The notes beneath the pieces were generated by a model, which saw only the letters and a list, made by a program, of their open reading frames with translations, did not search any database and was not told where the DNA came from. From Diphasiastrum complanatum (taxonomy: Eukaryota > Streptophyta > Lycopodiopsida > Lycopodiales > Lycopodiaceae): DNA of 64,000 nucleotides. The stretch is taken from positions 67,294,536-67,358,535 of the forward strand of contig CM055094.1 of NCBI GenBank assembly GCA_029204225.1. Direction: 5' to 3'. Positions 55,491-64,000 of the stretch are shown here, one piece after another; the first letter of the stretch is position 1; each line of letters starts with the position of its first letter. A program made the position numbers and the translations under genes.

Positions 55491-56140
55491 TGTGAAAGAT
55501 TTCAGATCCTTAAGATCCAATCTACTTGAATGATCTTTGGTTAGAAAGAAAAATACACTACCAATTTCACCAATGTAGAAAAATCAGCATCTACACACAA
55601 TTTGAGATGCAAACACTAATAGAAATTGATCAAACTTGAATAAAATGATTATGTACCGTTGTTGTCCATACAAAACCAGCAAGCTACTATATTTCACACG
55701 TGTGGATCCAGAATTAGCAAATATAGACCATTCTACACATAGAATTGCAAGCAATCACCAAGATAGTGCACCAATGGATAGTAGAACCCAAGAGAACCAT
55801 GTATAAGCATGAAATGAGAGAGAGAAGAGAGAAGATGACTCTCTCCACGAGTTACATCCTTTTATAGCAGGTCCAAACCCTATTTGGCCACTTGGCTTTC
55901 CCACCAAAATGCTAACCCTACCAATTTTGGGTCTAGATTCAATGTACCCAACTTATTCAAATTGAATCTACTCAAACTCGCATTCTATCTTTCCCAAACT
56001 TTCAAAAAATGTTTATTCAAATGAAATTTAGACTAATGAACTTTGAAAAGTCAACCTCTAAGTCTAAAACAAGTTTTGGCCTCAATATGCCAAATATGAA
56101 AATATTGCAAAATGTGATGAAACTAGTTGAATCTTTCACA
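55491..56140 (-). repeat. 5' LTR of the copia (650 bp)
   Basis: Equal in length to the other copy and flanked by CAATG at 56141-56145. It contains the motif tttcacacgtgtggatcc near 55691. Confidence 0.93.
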
Positions 56141-57454
56141 CAATGATAGTGATTGGAAAAATGATCATCTACGTGACCTATTGCAAGTAGACATTACCAT
56201 GATCATAGAATGGTATGCTAATTTAGCTACCTATATGTCTACTTTAAAAACATCCGACACGATGACTCCTCAAGAGAAACGAAAGCTACGTACGCAAGCC
56301 TTAAATTTTGCATTGATAAATGGAATCCTATATCGAAGAGGAGTAGAAAGAATTTATAGAAGATGTGTGACTCCTGAAGAGACAAGTTTCATCCTAGAGG
56401 AATGTCACGATTCTGCCTGCGGCGGACACTTTGCTGGTTAACTAATAGGTCAGAAAATCTTAAGAGCAGGATATTGGTGGCCAACATTATTTAAGAATGC
56501 ACATGCTCATGCTAGAGCTTGTGACATTTGCCAACATGTAGAGACCAGGGTAAATTGGACTAGATCCCTCATTCCTATCCAAGTTCAAATACCATTCGGA
56601 AAATGGGGAATCAACTTTATAGGTCCAATTCACCTAGCATCTTCATCTCGAAAACAATATATTATCGCAGCTATAGACTACTTTACTAAGTGGGCTGAAG
56701 CAAAGGCAGTGCCTAAAGGGAATGCCAAAGGAACGGCACGATTCCTATTAGAACAAGTCATTGGAAGATTTGGAGCTCCTAGAGAACTAATCTCGAATCG
56801 ATAAACCCACTTTTTGAACAAAATCATAAAGAGTCCGACGAAACAACTGCTAATTAAACTCCAAAAAGTACTCCCTATCATCCTCAAGTGAATGGAGAAG
56901 GTGGAAGTACAAACAAGCAGTTGATGTCTATCCTACGAAAAACAGTAGTTGAAAATAAAAGGGACTAGGATAAGAAATTATATGCTGCTTTGTGGGCCTA
57001 CAATGTGACCTACAAAACTAGTACAAATCACACTCTCTTTTTCTTGGTATATGGACAAGAATGTATCCCGCCTATTGAGATAGAATCACCATCCCTGAGA
57101 CTGGCTATGTTTCACAATCTGGGTAGAAAAGAGTCCATCCAACAACGTATCGATATCTTACAAGAGTTGGACGAGCAACGATTGACCTCCTTAGTACATT
57201 AAGAAACCCGCAAAAAAATCATGAAAACAATGCATGACAGAAGAATTCCTAATTACAAGTTTAGCCAAGGCCAACTAATCTTGTATTATGATACTAGGCA
57301 CGAACTAATGCCTCAAAAATTTGGTATGCATTGGACTGGGCAATATGTGATCAAAAAGTTATATGACAACAATACAACTAAATTAGCTGAAATAGGAGGA
57401 GGCTCATTCAAAACTCGTGTGAACATTGACAAAATCAAGCCATATTATGTGTAA
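56141..57454 (+). pseudogene. Tat-like gypsy integrase, right part of the split element
   Basis: Reading resumes directly after the copia: DLLQVDITMIIEWYANLATY, LRTQALNFALINGILYRRG, the zinc finger ECHDSACGGHFAG (stop after it at about 56440) and CDICQHVE, the core KWGINFIGPIHLASSSRKQY (first Asp replaced by Asn), FTKWAEAKAVPKGNAKG, a stop where the second Asp region begins (LISNR), then WAYNVTYKTSTNHTLFFLVY (56993) and the C-terminal fold FSQGQLILYYDTRHELMPQK (57250). The end KIKPYYV lies at 57454. Decay is moderate, similar to the RT half at 49690-50828. Confidence 0.82.
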
Positions 57455-57527
57455 ATAGAGTCGTACCATGTACAAGGTATAATACCAGATTTTTCTTTTC
57501 TTTTGTAGAACATCTGAATTATCTACC

Positions 57528-58067
57528 ATGGCCATTGAAAGTATGGATTTTCGAGTTTGGGAACAGAAATGGCTTCAACCACTCTATCAGACCATAAACT
57601 CCAACGTGTATAGCTTTGTATGGGATAATACCGGTTTGGATTGTACAGTCGATTCCAAGCAGCTTTGGGAATGGGATAGCGACGATGAGCTTTCATTTCT
57701 AAAATTTCTATATGAACAAAAATTGATCCAAAAAATAAACATAGATTGTGAATATGAAGAAGGTTGTAGGTCTCATTACGAAATAGGGAGTCTATTCATG
57801 GACGTGAATATCATCAAGAAACATATTTTAAATGAACTGGCCACAATAGTATCAGTAAGAAAAACTGTATATACGTACTATAACCTTGCAAAACGAAGTG
57901 TACCTAGGAGATTAAGACCATTAATAACAAATTTCTTTGGTTTAGGGTTTAGGGGTAAGCAACTGACTTGGGAATATGCACACCCAGCTGGCCGACTACC
58001 TAATGCCGATCAATCAAAGAAAAAAATTCTAAAAAAGACAAAAAAATTGCATCTACTGAAATTATAG
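57528..58067 (+). CDS. Additional ORF 3' of gypsy pol, unknown function
   Basis: A 179-codon intact frame begins 74 bp after the end of the gypsy pol, in the same direction. It starts MAIESMDFRVWEQKWLQPLY, has a tryptophan- and acid-rich first half (WEWDSDDELSFLKFLYEQ) and a basic tail (KKKILKKTKKLHLL). No signal peptide, membrane segment or known motif is visible. Extra frames 3' of pol occur in some plant gypsy lineages. That it stays open while the pol before it is broken is notable, though 179 codons can survive by chance. It might also be host sequence. Confidence 0.5.
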   Translation: MAIESMDFRVWEQKWLQPLYQTINSNVYSFVWDNTGLDCTVDSKQLWEWDSDDELSFLKFLYEQKLIQKINIDCEYEEGCRSHYEIGSLFMDVNIIKKHILNELATIVSVRKTVYTYYNLAKRSVPRRLRPLITNFFGLGFRGKQLTWEYAHPAGRLPNADQSKKKILKKTKKLHLLKL

Positions 58068-58079
58068 CTATTTAGAAAT

Positions 58080-58760
58080 TTTTCAGAGTTTTTGGACTTT
58101 TTTGAATCTCTCGAATTTTTTGGAAGTATTTCAAAATTTTCAAGGTTTTTTGAAATTTTCAGGGTTTTGAGATTTTCGAAGCTTTCGCAAATTTTTGGAG
58201 AGCCTTGAATTTTTCGAGATTTTCACGAATTTTTTCAGATTTTCGGGTTTCTCAAATTTTTTGAGAGTTTCGGGTTTTCGACTCTATTCACACTTTTTCG
58301 AGATTTTTTGCCATTTTCGTGACTATCGCAAATTTTTCGAGTCTCGAATTTTTTGAATTTTTTGTGAATTTTCGCAATCTTCACGAATTTGTTGAGCTTT
58401 CTAGACTTTTTCAAATTCTCGAGACTAGTTGAGATTCTTTCAAGGCGAGAGTTTCAAGATTTTTCCAAATTTTTTAGACTGTTCGAGATTTTTTTTGAGG
58501 CTAAAGTTTCTGCGTTTTTTTGAGTAATTTTTTGAGTGTTTTTTGAGGGATTTCGAGTGGTTTCGAGATATTTTTGAGGCAAGAGTCTTTGAATTTTTGA
58601 GTCGTTTCGAGATTTTTTCGAATTTTTGAGACTGTTCGAGATTTTTCCGAGTTCATTTTTTCAGTTTTTACAATTTTTCAACTTTTTAAATTTTTCACCT
58701 TTTTCAAATTTTTCGAGGTTCTGGTATTTTTCGAGTTTCAGTTCGGCTGAGGTACCGTGA
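58080..58760. repeat. T-rich low-complexity stretch with recurring TTTTTCGA words
   Basis: About 680 bp are built from runs of 3-7 T separated by CGA, GAG, CAA or GGA, e.g. atttttcgagattttcacgaa, repeatedly but without fixed period. The reverse strand is correspondingly A-rich with TCGAAAAAT words. It follows the extra ORF and precedes a coiled-coil coding remnant. It may be the 3' untranslated region of the gypsy element. Confidence 0.75.
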
Positions 58761-58866
58761 ATCATATCAAAAAAAAAATATTAAAAAATATACTACATGT
58801 TGTTAACACCACCACATTGTCCCAACCAACTTCTAAAGCAACACGAGGAATCTTGTTCACCAGGAC

Positions 58867-59847
58867 ATGACTACTAGAGGAGATGAGGCATTTGTTAATC
58901 AAGAACCTAAGATGCCAAGTGAGGCAATGGCTGTAATACTTTCCAAAGAACGAGAACGACATGCCCAAGAAATCCACAACTTGAAGCAAAAACTCAAAAA
59001 TGCGAAAAGCCTCTAAATTAGAGCTACTAATGAGCTGAGTAGTGCCAATAAGGAGCGAGACTCTTGGAAGCGAAAGTACACTGAACTCAAGGAGACTAGT
59101 GACCGAAAACATATAAGCCACAAGGAGGAGTACAAAAGGCAAGAAAAAATCATAGCCAACACCAAAGTGGAACTAGCTGCAACCGAAACTACTATAGCTA
59201 CGCTAGCCACGCAGTTGCATGAGTATTAGGCAGCAAAGGGGCCAGTCAGACCGCAGAGTTCTCGTGATCCTCTACCCGCATATCTAGTGCACCGAAAGGA
59301 GATTCTGTCAGACAGCCTGTTCTACAAAAATTTCGATGCTTATTGTTTGTATCTGCCTCCCATGGAATTTCCACTAGACAATCAGGTCTTTGAGCTGCGT
59401 CCATCTACTAGTTCTCAGTTCAGATTCAGATGGCCACTCATCCCAGGTAACTCTGAAAACTACAAGGACTCATGTGAAAGTTTATGTAGATTTTTGGTTA
59501 TTGTCACGCACCACAAAGATGACATCATCAGTTTGGCCGATCATTATGCCTACTGCCTACAGAGACGGTTATTACAACTTTGGGGCCCTAAGTCAAAACC
59601 CACCAAAGTTCACCTTGCTAAATGGTGGTACAACCCCAATGAGCCAATGGAACTAGGAGCTGACCTAGTACTATACTTGCGGGTACGTGATAAGTCCTCC
59701 AAGGAACGCAAAACCCTGAATGAAATGTTCTATTTCAAGTTCTTGGAAGGTGCCGACCCAGCCCTTGTAGATGTGCCTGAAGTTGACCCCAATTACACCG
59801 GAGAATTGAAAAACAGACGAACAAAAATGTGCAGGAATGCACTGTAA
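58867..59847 (+). pseudogene. Coiled-coil protein remnant, gag-like or extra retroelement ORF
   Basis: One plus frame runs from MTTRGDEAFVNQEPKMPSEA (58867) with only two stops (about 59014 and 59227) to 59847. The first 110 residues are a strong coiled coil (ERERHAQEIHNLKQKLKNA; NKERDSWKRKYTELKETSD). The second half (from 59287) is globular: YKNFDAYCLYLPPMEFPLDN, LCRFLVIVTHHKDDIISLAD, LWGPKSKPTKVHLAKWWYNP. The coil followed by a globular part would suit a retroelement Gag or an additional ORF of a Tat-like gypsy, but no known motif confirms it. Both stops could be single changes. Confidence 0.45.
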
Positions 59848-62800
59848 ACACCCACCTCACTATTATGCATCACATACTAGGTACAGTATGATAAGCATTT
59901 GCTGCAAGTCTCAATGTTCCATGCATACATTTTCATTGCATCTCTGCATAATTTTGAGTTGCATTGGGCATTTGCTAAATACTCCTATGGGCATGAATGA
60001 TTGTATAGGTGCATAATTGAAAAGGGATTAGGAGGAAAATTGGAAATAGAAACAATACAGTGGAGAGGGGAGTGACTCCATTACCCAATGGATGAGGCAT
60101 TGGGAACCGAACAGACAATGAAGAATTCAGAAGCATGACTGGATAAAGACAAGCAAAAGTCTCCACATGATAGTTTTACATGCGTTGAGATAGGATGAAC
60201 AATTGCTGAAAGATATTTACCCTTTGTATATATAGTTGGATCAGATAGGAGGATACGAAAAGCCACTTATGCTTGTGAAGTTTGAGGTGAATGGGATCAA
60301 TTTGAACACAAAGTTGGGGAGCTGTAATCATCTTAAAAAAGATGGATGATCTGCAACGAATGTATACATTTAAATCGGTACCACTCACTGACATAAAAAA
60401 GCCAAGAAGATTTTTCTCCATCACCACTAACTTGACACCATCCCTCTCATTAAAAAAAAAAAAAACAAAGAGCAAGAAAGAAAAAAAAAAAAAATTCCAC
60501 CATTTTTTGGACAGTTTTCAGAGTTAAGGCATTGAAGCCTCATTGCATATACACAGCACACTCACAATAGGCACAATACTGCCATATGCATCCATAATGT
60601 CAATTTCTTCTGAGAGATGCATTTTGCATGTCAAAACTGAAGGGTTCAGGAAAGGGCATAGTCTTCTGAGAGAGTGGGGGCATATTTCCCAAATTAGGTC
60701 ACGGGGTGTTGTGTTGCAGGAATGAAGGTACCAAATTAAACGAAGATCAAAGACTTGCTGGAAGCTGAACCAGGTTAGCATCACCCACCTAGGGTGCTGA
60801 TTCCGAAGTTGTGGCCAGAACACCCATGATGTATCAACAAAAGGAGAGCATTTTTTGAACCAGAGATTCTGGGTCCGCTGTATGGGGACCATACTACCTA
60901 GTGGATATCGCCATGTTAGCCGATATTTCCACACAAAAAATAGGACTAATATTGGGCTTTCTTTTTTCAAAATTGTAAAAAATCAACATGTAAAACCTAG
61001 TTAGTAGCAACAAAATCGTCATATAATTACCTCTGTAAAAGAGTCCCAACCTATCTCTAAAGTGGCTAGACAAGTTATAGTAGTTTTGTGATGGTCTCAA
61101 GAACCGTAGAAAATATTTGAGAAATTGTGGGATCCTTCTCCAAGATCAAGGAATTGAGAACCTATCATGGATGTCGAATGTTAGGGATTTTTCCGATAGG
61201 GAGTTGGTCCCGCCAGAAAGCCCCAGCGAGGAAAAGAGCCCACACTGCCCTTACGCGAATGACTAGGGTTAATTATCGCTTCCAACCCTAGGGGTCATCC
61301 TAGTCACCCCGTACTCTCCAATCAATGAGAGTTTCCAGGCTTTCAGAAGCATGATTGCAGAGAGAGACTGCTATCTTCACTTGGTTTCTAGGTACAGACT
61401 CCGATTCTTAGATTGTCCTTACTTGCATATGGGGGCTAGTAATAGAATCAGTAGCAAGATTTTCACTGGGGGTTCCTAGAACCAATTCTGGGTGTTGAAG
61501 CCATGCTCTTCTAGGATCATTCACTAGATCTCCTCTGTCACTATTAGATGTGACAGATGAGTGTATTGGCGGTTCGAAGATTGGGGCTTGTGTAAGAGAT
61601 TGTGTTATTTTCGCGTATCGAGTGGAGGTGGCATTTGTCAAGTGCCAATACCCGTCAATCACAAGCTCGTATACCTCTAGACAACTATCTTCTCCACAGT
61701 GCTGAACCCTAATCAAGGGAAGTAGGTTATGATGGAAATCTAGAGTGTAGAATTGGTATCATAATATTCTTCTTTCATACATTTGGCAAACATCGTCGAG
61801 TGATGGCAGGAGTTAATACTCAACTCTACTCATATGTAACTGTCCATTTTTGTTTTCTGTGGTTTTTTATCAGAGCATTTCCCTTAGAGATTGCTACCCC
61901 TAACATAATATGTTTGGAGTTATACTCTCTAGGGTGGTTTTGCACTTATAGGTCCTCATTTGACGAATAATGAAATTTTCACTGTATTTTTACTTTGTCG
62001 GTCTTTTTCTTGAAATTGGCTTCTGCAACATTCATGACTAGAGCTCTTTCGACAAACTGGTTTTTTTGGTAAACATATATTAGCAAAACAGCTTTGTACA
62101 TGGTAAAACTTTAGCATGGCTATGCCGACTATTTTTACAACTGGCTAAAAAGCCGCAAAACTTTTTCACAGGCCATTTCTAAGGCCACAACTTTTCTCTA
62201 GCCACATTAAGGGCAGGACCCACTTCTAAGTGGACCAGCACTTTTCACTCGGATGTCTTCCATCCTGATGGTATTCAATCTTGACTTCAAGAACATTTGC
62301 AAAAGATGGATTGACAGTTTGGCTTCCCAAGCCCCTCTAGCTGTAACTGCATCACTTATGTGGGTGATCTTTCACTGATAAATTGATCAAAGATAGCTCT
62401 CTCTGCACCTTCCTGTCATAAGCTCTCATGTTAGCATCAGCCTCACCTTGATGCTCACAATGATGTCCCATAACTTTTTTCGAGTAAAATGAACTTTTCT
62501 ATCCATAGTTATAATTTTAACTTATTTTTAAAAATTGAATGGTCGTAACTTGAAAGTTACTTTCATCAATTCTTATAAATTTCATCAGTTTGTTAATAAT
62601 ACATAACATTCAGTCAAAGCAAAGTCAGAGCAAACTCGATTCCAACCCAAAATCAAAATCCAATTTTTTGTGATTTAAATACAAAATGAACAATGATCAA
62701 TGCAAAGTACACCTTTCTTAAAAAAGTGGATATTTTTGAACAAAGTCTTTTTGAAGCAATCATAAAGTTTTTGTATTAAGTACTTTCTCCTAGAAAGAGC

Positions 62801-62885
62801 TAGAAATTTGTAGAATGAACTAGCTCTTCTACAAAAGCATCCTTTTTAGTTTTTGCCAGTGGTTTATCAAATTATCAAATCAAAT
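59848..62885. other. No gene recognised; possible gypsy LTR remains
   Basis: A-rich runs lie at 60451-60495. The piece gagagtgggggcatatttcc near 60670 looks like a polypurine tract plus LTR start. The piece from about 61180 (tgttagggatttttccgat) to a degraded primer-like tttttatcagagc at about 61867 also has LTR-like character. None could be matched to a second copy, so these are suggestions. Open frames at 60524-60970 and 61408-61716 on the minus strand show no family. Confidence 0.35.
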
Positions 62886-62888
62886 CAT

Positions 62889-62909
62889 TAGAGAGAGAGA
62901 GAGAGAGAG
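62889..62909. repeat. (GA)n microsatellite, about 10 units
   Basis: A pure GA run just left of the 60 bp tandem repeat. Confidence 0.9.
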
Positions 62910-62939
62910 TATGTTGAATGATCGTTATGATGGCTTGTT

Positions 62940-63235
62940 GATCTGCGATGGACCATTCATCACCTTTTTCACTTCAAGAAATGGATCTCTATGCCTTGAA
63001 GGCAGCGAGGGACCATTCTTCATCTCTTTCACTTCATAAAATGGTTTCTTATGCCTTATAGGTAAAGATGGACCAGAAGGAACATTTGTTGATGGTTGAA
63101 GTATGTTACTTAGTTTCCAGACAGCGATGTAAACAATACACCATCGTTTGTATGTAGTTTTTGGTATGCTAGACAATGATGGAACTAGAACTAAGGGATG
63201 ATAGTCATTGTCCCCAGCGATGGGGATAGTTGGCT
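62940..63235 (-). repeat. Decayed tandem repeat of about 60 bp (20-residue units on the minus strand)
   Basis: Unit starts are marked by gcgatgga-like words at about 62946, 63005, 63068, 63125, 63177 and 63219. The two left-most units are clearly alike (gaccattc, tttcacttca, tatgcctt). On the minus strand they translate to GPSLPIRHKKPFYEVKE and GPSLPSRHRDPFLEVKK, open for about 100 codons. There is no in-frame ATG ahead of the repeats, so a complete small gene is not supported; it could be an exon or a repeat that happens to be open. Confidence 0.55.
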
Positions 63236-64000
63236 CAATAACATTGTTTTTATGAAGTTAATTTGATTCACCTTCTTCCTGGACTGTAGGAAGATCACAT
63301 GCATTTCTATTTTTTCATAGCAACTTTGCTTAAAACAATGCAATTTAATCTACTGTTGTATGAATCTTCAATCATAGTAGTTTAAACTAACTTAAGTATA
63401 ATGTCTTGCTAGTAATTGTAGAAAGTAACAAGTTAAAAAACTCCCTGGGCCCTTATCCATTGATAATAGCTAGCTCGCTGCTCTTGAACGTTGGGATTCT
63501 CCAAGATGTAGTAAGTAGTCTCCATAGTACCATATGAAGTAATTGATTATTGGAGTCTTTTGTCCTCAGTCTTGGACTTGCATTGTCTGCTAAGGATCTC
63601 ATAATACCCAACTCCTCGACATCAATGGGTCACTCAAGACGGTGAGACGCAAAGGATCTATGATCTATCATGAATATCGAATCTTGATTGTCGTCGATTT
63701 ATGCAACTTCATTGATATGAATCTTTAATGATTTCAATTTGCAATAGAATCTTATAGTTCTGGCATAACCTCAAATTTATAGTTGAAAGTTCTAGCATAA
63801 ACAACAAGTAAAACCTCAATTTATTTTCAGATGTTTGAATCAGCCGATTCAAACTTGACCTAACCGATTCGAACTTAACCGCCGATTTGAATCGGTGCAC
63901 AAAACATTGTTGCTGAGAACTCTGTATGTGGACATGTAGGAACATATACATGTTATAGGCTAGGTTGTACACATTATATTGTACATAATAGTCTTATAAC
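63236..64000. other. No gene recognised
   Basis: The phrase gaatcagccgattcaaac and similar cgattcgaac / cgatttgaatcgg words cluster at 63836-63896, a short local repeat of about 25 bp. Otherwise nothing is supported. Confidence 0.5.

Larger units (their letters stand above)
50829..56140 (-). mobile_element. Copia element with paired 650 bp LTRs, inserted in a gypsy
   Basis: LTRs at 50829-51478 and 55491-56140 have equal length, start TGTGAAAGATT and end AATCTTTCACA, a perfect 11 bp terminal inversion. CAATG flanks both sides. Primer site, polypurine tract and nearly complete protease-integrase-RT-RNase H frames are present on the minus strand; most of gag is deleted. The coding part is the best preserved of the copias here. 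Confidence 0.95.

Noticed and set aside
60524-60970. 148-codon minus-strand gene
   Set aside because: No family, odd composition rich in Trp and Pro, and overlap with LTR-like sequence on the other strand.
61174-61870. Solo LTR with degraded primer site
   Set aside because: It has TGTTAG and an atcagagc word at plausible places but no second copy, clear end or target duplication.
62925-63176. Secreted peptide precursor with SGPS motifs
   Set aside because: The frame starts at TTG, has no in-frame ATG ahead of the repeats and no clear signal peptide; kept only as a repeat with coding potential.

Overview
The window is nuclear DNA of a land plant. It is AT-rich and dominated by nested, mostly decayed LTR retrotransposons of both plant superfamilies (Ty3/gypsy and Ty1/copia), with long microsatellites and very few host exons. 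The clearest host gene is the 5' part of a thylakoid rhodanese-like protein (TROL/STR4 type, minus strand, about 10.5-11.5 kb), which only green plants have. The high transposon load and the unusual non-LTR coding remnants would suit a large-genome non-flowering plant such as a fern, but the sequence alone cannot settle the species.

Layout. 0-10 kb: a copia RNase H scrap, then a very decayed plus-strand gypsy (gag before 2230, pol after 8005) split by a young gypsy element (2231-8000) with intact LTR termini, a perfect CACCA target-site duplication, an initiator-Met PBS, a polypurine tract and one uninterrupted 1158-residue pol frame with a chromodomain but no gag. Its leader carries five repeated hairpins. 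10.4-11.7 kb: two exons of TROL with a G-box upstream. 12.6-14.2 kb: short tandem repeats and a decayed gene of unknown family. 15.5-22.8 kb: a minus-strand gypsy of the Tat-like branch, interrupted at 20003 by a minus-strand copia. 24.6-35.5 kb: copia and gypsy debris, including a broken minus-strand copia with a 1176 bp LTR.

36.5-39.5 kb holds the most unusual locus: a compact multi-exon minus-strand gene, now broken, whose exons join in phase across GT-AG introns. It has a WDGNHR segment reminiscent of ParB-like domains and a glycine-rich motif typical of N4/N6 DNA methylases. I know of no described plant gene with this layout.

41-48 kb: a plus-strand copia (42357-46838, 612 bp LTRs) sits inside a minus-strand copia. 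48.8-49.5 kb: a remnant of a reverse transcriptase unlike the LTR-element ones, closest in motif pattern to Penelope-like enzymes. 49.7-58.1 kb: a plus-strand Tat-like gypsy split by a minus-strand copia (50829-56140, 650 bp LTRs, CAATG duplication), followed by an extra frame, a T-rich low-complexity stretch and a coiled-coil coding remnant. The last 4 kb contain a decayed 60 bp tandem repeat and little else.

Almost nothing here works together as a pathway. The genes are parasites of one another's sequence. The only likely functional items are TROL (if the rest of the gene lies beyond the left edge) and possibly the pol frame of the young gypsy.
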